Shown here: positions 23,001 to 31,400 of the stretch, piece after piece
Layout of the letters: every line of letters begins with the position of its first letter
How positions within the stretch are numbered: the stretch's first letter is position 1
From: Plecoglossus altivelis
Taxonomy: Eukaryota; Chordata; Actinopteri; Osmeriformes; Plecoglossidae
DNA length: 64,000 nucleotides
Assembly (NCBI GenBank): GCA_036571765.1
Contig: BROE01000009.1
Coordinates: 7,389,536 to 7,453,535, forward strand
Direction of reading: 5' to 3'
Program-made: the position numbers and the translations under genes
The notes under the pieces: model-generated
Database searches by the model: none
Told to the model about the DNA's origin: nothing
Seen by the model: only the letters and a program-made list of their open reading frames with translations

Positions 23001-25557
23001 GTACAGAGGCTGTATCACTGCAGCCGCTGCGCCGATCTGCCTGTTAATCTCACGTTCCGTCCTTCAATCACTCGTGAACAAGACCCGAGATACTTGAACT
23101 CCTCACTTGAAGCAAGGGCTCCCCACCACCCGGAGGGAGCAAGCCACCTTCTTCCCGTCGAGAACCATGGCCTCAGAATTCGAGGTGCTGATTCCCATCC
23201 TGGCCGCTTCACACTCGCTGCAAACCGCTCTAGTGCATGCTGTAGGGCCCGGTCCGATGGAGCCATCAGGCCAACATCATCTGTGAATAGCAGAGATGAA
23301 ATCCTGTGCCCCCGAACCAGACACCATCCGGCCCCTGGCTGTGCCTAGAAATTCTTTCCATGAAGACAATGAACAGTACCGGTGACAAAGGGCAGCCTGG
23401 CGGAGTCCAACATGCACCGAGAACAAGTCTGACTTACTACCGGCATTGCGAACACAGCTCCTGCTCAGGTTATACAGGGACCGGATGGCCCTTAGCAAAG
23501 GGCCCCGGATCCCGTACTTGCGGCTTCTCCAGGTCCACAAAACACATGTGAACTGGTTGGGCAACTCCCATGAACCCTCAAGCACCCGATGAAGTGTGTT
23601 GAGCTGGTCCAGTGTTCCGCCGCCAGGACGAAACCCACACTGCTCTTCTTGAATCCGAGGTTCGACTATCGAAAGGATTCTCCTTTCCAGTACCCTGGCA
23701 TAGACTTACCAGGGAGGCTGAGGAATGTGATCCCCCTGTAGTTGGACACACCCTCCGGTCCCCCTTCTTATAAAGGGGTACCACCACCTCGGTCTGCCAG
23801 TCCAGCGGCGCCGTCCCAAGGCGCCACGCAATGTTGATGAGACGTGTCAGCCACGACAGCCCCACTACATCCAGAGACTTAAAATACTCGGGGCGGATCT
23901 CATCTACACCCGGGGCTTTGCCACCGAGAAGCCCACCGACCACCTCGGTAACCTCTGCCAGGGTGATCGAAGAGTCCACCTCCGGGTCCCCACCCTCTGC
24001 TTCCTCCTCGGAAAACATGACGGCAGGATTGAGGATCTCCTCAATCCTGCCGTCATGGGATCTTCAAAATATTCCTTCCACCATGGAACATCGTCCCCAG
24101 TTGAGGTCAGCCGCTCCCCGCCCGCACCGTACACGGTGTTGGTGAAGAACCGCTTCTCCCCCTTGAGTCGGCGAACGGTTTGCAAGAATTTCCTTGCGGC
24201 CGTCCGGTAGTCCTTCTCTATAGCCTCCCCGAATTCCTCCAGACCCGAGTTTTTAGCCTCCGCGACAATCCGGGCCGCGGCACGCTTGGCCTGCGGATAC
24301 CCGTCAACTGTCTCAGGAGTCCCACAAGCCAAACAGGCTTGATAGGACTCCTTTCAGTTTGACAGCATCCCTTACTTACGGTGTCCACCACCGGGTTCGG
24401 GGATTGCCGCCGCGACTGGCACCAGAGACCTTACGACCGCAGCTCCGGGCCGCCGCATCGACAATGGAGGCCGAGAACATAGTCCACTCAGACTCAATGT
24501 CCCCAGCCCCCCCCGGAATCTGTGATAACCTTGAGAAAAATACCACAGTTTCAAAGCATTGCAATTACAGATCTAAAATAATTTCAGTTGAACAGTTTAA
24601 GAACCCTACTACAAAGTTTCTGCTATTTAGTACAAAAATTTAAGCCTACATTTAGCTGGTTTCACAAATATCTATTAATTGAGTCTCCCACTGTCTGTGC
24701 ATGTGTAAGTTAAATTAAAACTGTTCAACTGAAATTATTTTAGATCTGTAATTGCAATGCTTTGAAACTGTGGTATTTTTCTCAAGGTTATCATACCATC
24801 AGAATCTGATACCGGACCACGCCAAAAGGGGGCTTTTGACACTGTACAGCAAGCCCCAAAATTGAAGAAATGCATTAATATTCCAATTTGTGAGCAACGT
24901 TTTGCAATTCCAGAACAAACTTCACGGAAGTATCCTATTATTTTGCAACCCTTACCTGGTAGTCCAGTCTCTTAATGTGAGGGACCTCCATGTTGTGGGT
25001 GGAGGGACAGATGTCCTCATACTTCTTGTTAGTGAAGATGTCCAGTCCTACAAGATGAACCTGGAGAATAGACATAGCCTGGCTGGATGGCAGGTCTTAT
25101 TTGCTGTAGAGCTTGGTGTCCATGAGTACTTACTGTACATGCAATAATGGAGTATTTCACAATTTAAAGGAACTTCTGCCACATGTGTTTATCTTTGAAG
25201 GACATAGGAATGGGGAAATAAGGCAGTAAAACAATTAGAGAAGATTGAGAGTTTGGCATCATATTTTACAAACAGGAGGTGCCTCTAAAACTAATTGGGG
25301 CTAATGATAACAGGGCGCTTATTCTGCGCGCTATTCAAGGTGCGCTCCATGTGATTGTCATAACAGTCATAACAGTTAACATAATCAACAGTTACCTTGG
25401 CGTGCCCGTGCTTGCCTGTCTTGGAAGTGGACATGTCAACTATCTTGCAGGGTCGACCCTTGAGCATGACATGGCCGTTCTTCCTCAGTGCCGAGCATTG
25501 CAGCGGATAAGTGGCAGAAGCCCCGGCATCTCCACTGGTGAAGTCTGTGTCTGCCAT
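8019..25557 (-). CDS. eif5a2: eif5a2: eukaryotic translation initiation factor 5A (four coding exons)
   Basis: Encodes a complete 153-residue eIF5A, the small factor that relieves ribosome stalling in elongation and aids termination after one lysine is converted to hypusine. Coding exons on the minus strand are 25557-25396, 25060-24956, 8397-8266 and 8081-8019; all junctions are GT-AG and phase 0. The N-terminal SH3-like domain carries the hypusination loop [11 protein letters not shown] with the target lysine at residue 49. The C-terminal OB fold starts near GYLSLM. Length matches the family (about 154). The start codon has a good context (accATGG) and a candidate acceptor lies 10 bases upstream. 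The name eif5a2 rather than eif5a is by synteny with slc2a2 and tnik. The intron between exons 2 and 3 is 16.6 kb and contains a complete lectin gene on the other strand. Some residues differ from those I recall as usual (NGHVM for NGFVV). Confidence 0.9.
8266..8397 (-). CDS. eif5a2: eif5a2 coding exon 3
   Basis: Forty-four codons from [12 protein letters not shown] to FDASEDIL, forming most of the C-terminal OB fold, including the conserved [10 protein letters not shown] segment. Acceptor TCCTAG, donor GTGAGT. It lies 16.6 kb from exon 2. Confidence 0.95.
8741..9314. repeat. 46-bp minisatellite, about 12.5 copies
   Basis: Tandem 46-bp unit containing CTTCTACACCATCTACAGAT with few substitutions between copies (GCTAGG against GCTAAG or ACTAAA). 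It lies in the large eif5a2 intron. Confidence 0.95.
9315..11760. other. Interior of the large eif5a2 intron
   Basis: AT-rich unique-looking sequence. Apart from a near-perfect inverted repeat at 9828-9864 (arms of 16-17 bases around loop TGAC), I see no gene, RNA or repeat family I can name. Confidence 0.5.
11763..11769 (+). promoter_or_regulatory. Candidate TATA box for the nested lectin gene
   Basis: TATAAAA on the plus strand, about 420 bases before the first lectin codon. It is the only strong TATA match directly upstream of the gene. An ATG at 12040 in between would open a short upstream frame if the region is transcribed unspliced. Confidence 0.35.
12193..12268 (+). CDS. Lectin coding exon 1 (cytoplasmic tail)
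   Basis: Twenty-five codons plus one base from ATG at 12193 ([14 protein letters not shown]...) to donor GTAACA in phase 1. The phase matches exon 2 and gives Ala at the join. Tyr-Met-Asn fits a Grb2-type SH2-binding motif, but no ITIM is present. An alternative start at 12040 or 13542 is possible. Confidence 0.65.
12193..16094 (+). CDS. Type II membrane C-type lectin (CD209/NK-receptor-like), nested in eif5a2 intron
   Basis: Six coding exons on the plus strand (12193-12268, 13564-13665, 14217-14651, 14831-14964, 15343-15446, 15923-16094) join in frame to about 340 residues. In order: a 25-residue cytoplasmic start with a Tyr-Met-Asn motif; one transmembrane anchor (residues about 42-58, rich in Leu/Val); a stalk of about 140 residues made of heptads of the type RAERDQL, expected to form a coiled-coil oligomer; and a long-form C-type lectin domain. 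The domain has the usual cysteines (CSGC, SCY, ADC, EDC, GCN, YIC), WFGM for the WIGL core, EPN at the calcium/sugar site (mannose type) and WFD where WND is usual. The architecture resembles fish CD209-like and Kupffer-cell-type receptors, i.e. surface pathogen or glycan recognition. The ortholog is not assignable from sequence alone. An AATAAA follows at 16265. Confidence 0.82.
12484..13277. mobile_element. Non-autonomous DNA transposon with imperfect terminal inverted repeats
   Basis: The left end (CTAGAGTTGTCCC, then TTTTTTGGTCGA) and the right end (AAAAAAATCTTAGTCGG, then GGGACAGCCCTAA) are imperfect inverted copies over about 70 bases. The AT-rich interior has no transposase. The ends resemble a hAT-like fish family; the family call is from memory. 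It lies between lectin exons 1 and 2. Confidence 0.6.
13564..13665 (+). CDS. Lectin coding exon 2 (transmembrane anchor)
   Basis: Acceptor TTTTCCCAG, donor GTAAGT, phase 1 at both ends. It reads [10 protein letters not shown], then a hydrophobic stretch ([20 protein letters not shown]), the signal anchor of a type II protein. The basic residues before the anchor agree with a cytoplasmic N-terminus. Confidence 0.85.
14217..14651 (+). CDS. Lectin coding exon 3 (coiled-coil stalk)
   Basis: Acceptor AAACAG, then a frame with an N-glycosylation site (NAT) and about fifteen heptads of RAERDQL type encoded by a 21-base tandem unit. The donor is G|GTCTGT, a weak site, chosen because it is the only one that keeps the next exon in frame. 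The opposite strand is also open but is a shadow of the repeat. Confidence 0.8.
14831..14964 (+). CDS. Lectin coding exon 4 (start of lectin domain)
   Basis: Phase 1 acceptor after GTCAAAAG. It encodes [12 protein letters not shown], the TWHDSRADC helix and [13 protein letters not shown], the classic first third of a long-form C-type lectin domain. Donor GTAGGT in phase 0. Confidence 0.92.
15343..15446 (+). CDS. Lectin coding exon 5
   Basis: Begins [15 protein letters not shown] after acceptor CACAACAG and ends in phase 2 at donor GTGAGA. It holds the domain core (WFGM, then WVWVDGTPV). Confidence 0.9.
15456..15749. mobile_element. DNA-transposon (MITE) remnant in lectin intron 5
   Basis: AT-rich insert with paired motifs AATAGCCGATATATGGC near the left and GGCCGATATATTATGCATCCCT at the right, the terminal type of a common fish MITE. 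It is internally degraded and lacks coding sequence. Confidence 0.45.
15923..16094 (+). CDS. Lectin coding exon 6 (sugar-binding loop and C-terminus)
   Basis: Acceptor TTCCTGTAG, then [10 protein letters not shown] with the EPN motif, EEDCAF, GWFDYGC and [10 protein letters not shown] before stop TAG at 16092-16094. Calcium-site residues appear largely retained, with Phe in place of the usual Asn in WND. Confidence 0.92.
16265..16270 (+). terminator. Polyadenylation signal of the lectin gene
   Basis: AATAAA 171 bases after the lectin stop codon on the coding strand. Confidence 0.6.
16271..17340. other. Intron sequence without recognised features
   Basis: AT-rich sequence with a short (TAT)n run near 17125. 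Nothing else is recognised. Confidence 0.5.
17341..17786 (-). pseudogene. RecQ-helicase-like fragment (copy A) with overlapping 110-codon frame
   Basis: Reading the minus strand from about 17780, one frame gives FEYPEL and, after a one-base shift, [18 protein letters not shown], then [16 protein letters not shown] and a stop. This matches the Q-motif region and Walker A box (PTGxGKS) of RecQ-type helicases, with Gly to Arg and Ser to Cys changes in the box. A separate frame (17673-17341) is open for 110 codons with a hydrophobic start, but has no recognised homology and may be chance. The fragment abuts the 3' end of an L2 retrotransposon and recurs at 19291-19565. Broken and presumably non-functional. 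Confidence 0.5.
17787..19013 (-). mobile_element. L2-type LINE, copy A (truncated by assembly gap)
   Basis: On the minus strand the frame from the gap edge to 18173 reads as reverse transcriptase. It has [22 protein letters not shown] (catalytic box as FADD), the KFLGVHI motif and a C-terminal region ending near [15 protein letters not shown]. The 3' untranslated part ends in short GAACTT tandem units at about 17793-17815, typical of L2/CR1-group elements. The 5' part is lost in the N run. Confidence 0.85.
19014..19288. other. Assembly gap (275 N)
   Basis: Unresolved bases at the junction between two tandem copies of an L2/helicase-fragment block, the expected place for an assembler to fail. 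Confidence 0.98.
19291..19565 (-). pseudogene. RecQ-helicase-like fragment (copy B)
   Basis: Diverged copy of 17520-17786 in the same position relative to an L2 3' end. It shares a hydrophobic frame ([20 protein letters not shown]) with copy A, then shifts frame. The Walker-A-like codons are further degraded. Confidence 0.5.
19566..21795 (-). mobile_element. L2-type LINE, copy B (5'-truncated, frameshifted)
   Basis: Minus-strand blocks in order: 21722-21330 ([20 protein letters not shown], the linker after the endonuclease), 21119-20844 ([20 protein letters not shown] and [10 protein letters not shown], reverse-transcriptase motifs) and 20711-20322 ([29 protein letters not shown]). Several frameshifts separate them, the catalytic box reads FAND instead of FADD, and the endonuclease is missing. 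The 3' tail has AAGTTTC-type units at 19572-19590 (plus-strand reading). It cannot encode an active protein. Confidence 0.85.
21796..22479. other. Intron sequence between retrotransposons
   Basis: No gene or repeat recognised. Confidence 0.5.
22480..24518 (-). mobile_element. Rex3-like (RTE clade) LINE, degraded
   Basis: The 3' end is at 22480-22498, a (GATG)n tail on the minus strand typical of Rex3. Minus-strand frames read from 24332 down: [20 protein letters not shown], then [16 protein letters not shown] and [14 protein letters not shown] reverse-transcriptase motifs near 24018-23700, then the C-terminal part ending [16 protein letters not shown] near 22700. Frames are interrupted by many shifts and the 5' end is truncated. 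A perfect palindrome (24016-24057) interrupts it. Confidence 0.8.
24016..24057. repeat. Perfect 20-bp inverted repeat with 2-nt loop inside the Rex3-like LINE
   Basis: Arms 24016-24035 and 24038-24057 are exact reverse complements (CATGACGGCAGGATTGAGGA and its complement) separated by TC. It lies in LINE coding sequence, so it is a private change rather than a family feature. Confidence 0.95.
24524..24793. mobile_element. Fold-back element with 75-bp inverted repeats
   Basis: 24524-24599 (GATAACCTTGAGAAAAATAC onward) and 24718-24793 are near-perfect reverse complements around a spacer of about 120 bases. The structure is that of a palindromic MITE or fold-back transposon inserted at the truncated end of the Rex3-like LINE. 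Candidate flanking GAATCTG copies are not adjacent on the right side, so the target duplication is uncertain. Confidence 0.7.
24956..25060 (-). CDS. eif5a2: eif5a2 coding exon 2
   Basis: Thirty-five codons from [10 protein letters not shown] to HIKRLDYQ, covering the rest of the SH3-like domain with the conserved [11 protein letters not shown] segment. Acceptor CTCCAG, donor GTAAGG, both phase 0. Confidence 0.95.
25396..25557 (-). CDS. eif5a2: eif5a2 coding exon 1
   Basis: Fifty-four codons, from the initiator ATG (25557-25555) to GKHGHAK, ending at donor GTAACT in phase 0. It contains the hypusine-site lysine (residue 49) and the flanking TSKTGKHGH loop recognised by deoxyhypusine synthase. 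Confidence 0.95.
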
Positions 25558-26520
25558 GGTTACTCGCTAGATGAGCAGGGACCGCACACAATTGTTACAA
25601 TCGTCCTGTTTGTATAACTGCTTTAGCGACGTAAACCTCTACCTAAATCGCAAGTGCAGCTTGAAATGGCAAGGGTATGTTAGCTTGCTACGCTAAACTA
25701 GGTGGATGATGGACAACACAAACTGCTGCTGTTGCCTGCACTACCGCTGCTGCAAGACCAAAACAAACATTCAGCACTTTCATCGTGACAACGTGCATTT
25801 ATCTGAAAGTTCATGCGTGGCTTTCGGTATTTCTTGCAGCAAGCCAAACTGGTCAACTTTTTTGTGTTGACATTTGTGAAGAAAGCGATTGTATGCAGTA
25901 ACAAATAAATTGTGTATTTACTATTTCCCGATTAAATAGCTAGGTCTAGCTCAATTGAGATCAATTGTCGCGCTAGAAAAACATCGCCAGACAATCCGTT
26001 AGACTACTAGTGCAGTAGTCTAGCTACTGTAGTACTAGTATGGCTAGCATAACGTTGGGGAATAGATCAAATGCATTTCGAAGATTTTTTGCATCTAGCT
26101 AACTGACATGCTAGTTTGATTGGCAGCTCGTCTAGTTAGCTTGCAGTACAGGCTAGAGCTACTGTAGAGGACAACTTTTAATAAGTACGAACAGCCAGGG
26201 CCTCGTCCGGTTCTCCTCTAGTACCTCTTCGTCTGGGCACTTCAGCACCACCCTCCCTCCACACCCAGAGAAGCCGACAGGCTAGCTAGCAAGCAAGCTA
26301 CACTTTAACTTAGCTATGTGCAAAGAGATACCTTCAAATGCTATCTTACGATTTTCCAACGGTTATTCACTGAGAACAGTACTAATCAATTATGTTCATC
26401 ATCAACTGCACTGAAAAAGTTCAGTCTTACCTTGCAACAAAGAGATTACGTTAGAGCGCCTGCGCGGAGTTTCGGCACTGCAGTAGTACCAGTAGCTGGT
26501 TTCACGTCTCATGGATGAGA
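25558..26520 (-). promoter_or_regulatory. eif5a2: Putative eif5a2 5' noncoding and promoter region
   Basis: Upstream of the eif5a2 start codon a possible acceptor (CTAG at 25570-25567) leaves a 9-base leader before ATG. A possible noncoding exon ends near 26225 at a GTACTA donor in a GC-richer stretch (26195-26290). No TATA box was identified. The assignment is inference from position. Confidence 0.3.
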
Positions 26521-28235
26521 GAGATGGAGAGGGGAGGTGGGAGGCGATGGAGGGGGATTCTTTCATAACTTCAGGGACCCCGAGCCATTCCGTTCATTCA
26601 CTCATCTATCGATTGATTAACTCGCTAAGTCCTCTGGGAAAAAGTACATGTATGCTCTTGTTTGGTTTGCGTTTGATTTCAAACGACCGATTTGGGTAGG
26701 CAGGGCTATAGCTGATCATCCTCATATTTGATCTGGATTTGCACATACAAATCATCGCCCATCAGAAGGTAATAACGTATGATTATTTTTTTATTTGTAG
26801 AATTCGTATCAAAACATTGACGTACCAGACTATAACGGCTGTGCTGTCAGCACGACGGGAGTGAGACGTGCAGTTATGATAGAAACCACTAGGATCTGCT
26901 GTTGTCTAAAGGTTTGCATCGCAAGGTTTGACCAGAATGAGCGCTTAGGTGCATCGAAGAGTCAGTTTTTTATGTGTAGGGAAATTGTATGAAGTTGGTA
27001 AGAATTTGGCCGCAAGCCTACTATGTTGAATGCAAACTATTGTGTTACCAGACTGGTTGACCCTAACTCTTCAGATCTGATACAGCAATATGTGTTTACA
27101 GGGGGCTTCTAAGTGAATTACAAAGTACAGTATGTACCACATCAGTCAAGGCCTTACCGCAGAGACTTAGGCCTGATTCCAGCTGAGAGCTATTTTATGT
27201 CTGGTTTCCCCTCTCCCCACTGTTTCCCTGTCTGTCCTACCACATATCATTATCTCTGTATAATATAGCCTGCCCTACCACACTCTCATTGTCTCTATAT
27301 AATACAGCCTGTCCAGACACACTCTCATTGTCTCTATATAATACAGCCTGTCCTGACACACTCTCATTGTCTCTATATAATACAGCCTGTCCTGACACAC
27401 TCTCATTGTCTCTATATAATACAGCCTGTCCTACCACACTCTCATTGTCTCTATATAATACAGCCTGTCCTACCACACTCTCATTGTCTCCATATAACAT
27501 AGATAATTTCATAAATAAAAGACAAACATGTTAAAATGAGATTCAGGTGAATATGATTGGTTCAGCAGATGTGTGGGGTTGCATGCTGTCTCGACCGGCA
27601 AGTTGACATAATGAGATAACAGACGATGACAGGACTGTAAAGTCAGTTGACACAAGCATCCATTAGTTAATTCTGCTTTGGTGGGGGGTGGGGGGGGGGG
27701 GGTAGAAACAGAGAGAAAGAGGGAGAGCGAGAGAGGTTGGTTTATTGAATTTCCTCCGGGTTAAACATTGACAGCCACCTGTCCACACTATGAAACCATG
27801 GTTTTGGCTTGGACAACCAATTACCCAATCCTATGGAACCCTATTTATTCAGTCCATTTTACAGAATTACTTGCACACAAGTTTAACCAATCAATCCTCT
27901 GAACACTTTGGTAGATACTTTCCTGTTAGATTTGATTATGTTAAGACAGTGTTCACTGTATGTCAGGGACAATCCACAAAACTCCAAAGGGGTGCACACA
28001 TGTACAAGTCTTTAAAAATGTTTTAAGGACGTCTGCATTCTCCAGGTAGATGAACTGTACAAGATGGCTGCCATGTCAGAGACTCCTTCTCAGTCACTGG
28101 GGAGGACAAATGTTTGTGACAAGAGAACTTTATATTAACGTGTTATTATACACAGATAGAACCGAACGAGGATACAAACGCAGCATCATGATTCAAACAT
28201 ATATAGACAAATAAAGCGCACACACTGTGGTTTTT
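26521..28235. other. Intergenic region between slc2a2 and eif5a2
   Basis: Contains a 39-bp minisatellite and a G-rich run near 27685-27705. No coding exon is supported. Confidence 0.5.
27235..27502. repeat. 39-bp minisatellite, about 7 copies
   Basis: Unit of 39 bases containing CACTCTCATTGTCTCTATAT. Because 39 is a multiple of three, all copies stay in one frame and give repetitive open frames on both strands that are not genes. Confidence 0.95.
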
Positions 28236-28439
28236 TCAGGCATCCGGGTCTGACTTAAGGTTCTCCAGTTCTGTGGAAGTCTTTGGGCCAGGATGATGCG
28301 TTTTCCTGCCCTTCTGAAAGACAGCAGCAATCTCCTCAAAGGTCTTCCCCTTGGTCTCTGGCACGCGGCAGAAGGTGAACACGGTGAAGCCAAACAGGAA
28401 CACCGCAAACAGGATGAACACGTAGCTACCCAGCAGAGC
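28236..28439 (-). CDS. slc2a2: slc2a2 coding exon 12 (helix 12, C-terminus)
   Basis: Sixty-seven codons then stop TGA at 28238-28236. [13 protein letters not shown] forms helix 12, followed by [13 protein letters not shown] and a 31-residue cytoplasmic tail ending KSDPDA. Confidence 0.95.
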   Translation of the reverse strand, partial: ALLGSYVFILFAVFLFGFTVFTFCRVPETKGKTFEEIAAVFQKGRKTHHPGPKTSTELENLKSDPDA

Positions 28440-31400
28440 CTACAGGAGACACAGCGCAGTGTCAGAGGGCGATCATGTGTTTGTGTGAATGTGCATGTGC
28501 TCATGGGTAAGCGAGTGCGTGCGTGCGTGAGAGAAAGAGAGAGAGAAAGAGTGCCTAAATGTTTTAATGTCAGTGAAAGAGAGTGGTTGTTGGTGGAGGG
28601 GAGGGAATGTGAGAAAGAGTATGCATTGTGTATACCTCTATGTAGGGGAAAGTCATCCCCACTATGAAATTACTGGTCCAGTTGCAGCAGCCAGCCAGAG
28701 CAATGGCCGCCGGGCGTGGTCCCTGGCTGAACAACTCTGCCACAATGAACCAAGGGATAGGACCAGGTCCGATCTCAAAGAAGCACACAAACAGGAAGAT
28801 GGCCGACATGCTGACGTAGCTCATCCAGGAAAACGTGTTCTGGGAGACAGGAAACAGGAAGCAGTTAGGGGATCTCAAACAGCCTATTGGTTTGTGAGCT
28901 TTACATTGAATGGCAATCCTACTAAGGCTGTGGTGTTGCTATCAGAGAGTAAATCATTGCACCATAACAAGCTATGATGGAGGGGATATCAGTACAGCAC
29001 CGTAAGATGCTTGCTATAGTACTTTAGACTTTACAGTAGCTTTGTCAATATCACATAGACAGTGAAAGTCAGGATATCCAACAGCAAGAAAGATGGCGGG
29101 ATGAACAGGAAACTGTAATAAGAGGTGGAAGAAAGGAGCGAATGACTGAAACTGCGGACTTGAAATGTGATTTGCTTACCAGATAAATGAGGCCAACTGA
29201 CATGGCAATCGCACATAAGCACATCCCTCCTAAGCCAATCAGAGTCAGCGTTCTTCTGCCTGCCCGGTCCACCAGCACCACCTGAGAGAGAGTGAGAGGG
29301 AGGTGTTCGAAAAGAGAGCGAAGGGGTCAGGGAAAGAGGGAGAGAATGGGTAAAAGGGTGGTTGGGGGCAGAAAGAAAGAGAGAGAGAAAATATTTTTAA
29401 AATAGTGAGGGAGGAGGTGTGTAATGCGTCAATAAAAGAGACAGTCGATGATGTGTGTCTGTGGGGGTCATAACAGGGAAACGGGCACAACCGCATGGTC
29501 GTTTAATTAACTGTGTGTTGCAGTTGCCATGCTATGTCAGTAGATGGTGAGTAGGCTTGTTATTTAGGAGTGGATGTGTGTTGAAAGAGTAATGGAAAAT
29601 GTTCAAGGGTGGTTCTGGGGGCAGGGGCCAGTGGGGGGCCTATGACGATAAGCTTGGACCCCTTGTGTCCACCTTAAACGTCGAGTCATTATTACGTCAT
29701 TGTAATGGATGCCCACAGAAACTGGAATGTCCGGTTTCAAAAACGTGACAATACTTACTGCCTGATGAATAGGTTTGGTATGATGGCAAACAACAAAGAA
29801 TACCTCACAAAGGACAGGGTGTGAGTAAACAGGTTAAGTAGCAGCAGCTCGTGGCAGAGGGAAAACAGGTGAGTTGAATCAGCAACTCAGGAGAGTTGCG
29901 TTTCCCAACCTTGTGGGAAGGTTGCAGAGGAGACCATACAGTAATCCAATATAACATTTTGCAGCCATGCTCTTATTGCATGAAACCACAAAAAAATTGC
30001 ACATGGATAGTGTGACTGATACGGATTGTGTAAAGCCAATGTAAACATGTAAGTAACTGCTACTATATTGTGGAATACTGAAAAAAATTGTTCTTTTGCC
30101 TGCTAATGCCTGCAGTGCAGTGAGGACAACTACACTACAACAATAACGTTTAATGTAACTGGCCCTTATAACAGTGATATACAATTTGCCCCAGATTGGT
30201 CCCCTCAGTTCAAATGAGAATTAGAACCAAATTAGAACCACGAAAAATGTTTGCTTTGTAATGCAGCCAGCTGACTAATTAATCAATGCATTTAAGGTTT
30301 CCTGAATAGTTTTATGTTTGGAGTTCAACAATGTTTCTGTTTGCGTGCTACATTCGAGTGCGTTGTGAGTTATACGCACACATCATAGCTGGAGGTGTTT
30401 TGGAACCATGTAAAGATCGACATTTTTGTGAGTCAAGATTAAGTGAACATCATGAATGCATGTGTGTGTGTTGACTGTGTCTTCTGGAGCTTTTGCAAGG
30501 AGGAAAATTAATGATCACCTTTACCTTAGCTTGTAAATTCATTAATTGCAGGTCTGACACAATACTTTTTGAATTGTCTTTGTCACATGATTTGTTTGTC
30601 ACCTAGACACCTGTAAATGTACATTGTGTGTGTGTGTGCACAGGTGTATGCTTGTACATTGAGTGTGTGCGTGCGTGTGTGCGTGTGTGTGTTTATTGTG
30701 TGTGTGCGTGTGTTTATGTGGGTGTGTGTTCTTGTGTATACATATGGGTGTGCGCATGTGTGTGTGTCGGTGTGAGTGTGTCTATGTTTGTGGGTGCACG
30801 TGTGTGTCTGTGAATGTGTGTGTACTTACTGACACCATAGTAAAGACAGTGTTGATGGCTCCTACTCCAATAGTGGCGTAGACAGGCTGGGACACACCAG
30901 CACGTTGGAAGATGGCCGTCGAGTAATAAAATATCTTAGAGCAACAGAACAACTGTTATCTTTCCATTTCATAAATCTGCAGCAAATCACACAATGTCTC
31001 TCCAAGGACAGTAAAAACATATATATAATTGTGAGCCAAAGTGTCACGTAAAAAAATATTTGTAATGTCACAATCAAGGACAATGACATTCTGTAATCTA
31101 ATCTCTAAAAGTCAGTCTGGTGACACATTAGCAACACATGCACAGAGACACACTCACTCCCTATCTATCATCCCCCTTATCTCCCTCTCCATCCCCCTCT
31201 CGTGTTGCTCCTCCCCTCCTCTCTGCTACTCACAGCGTTGATGCCAGACAGCTGTTGGGAGAGGTGCATCATGAGGGCCACAAACAGCTGCTGCCTGTAC
31301 TGAGTGGAACGCACCTGAAAACAGAAAACAGGTTACACCAGACAGACAGACAGACGGACGGACGGACGGACGGACGGACAGACAGACTCAATACTGGTCA

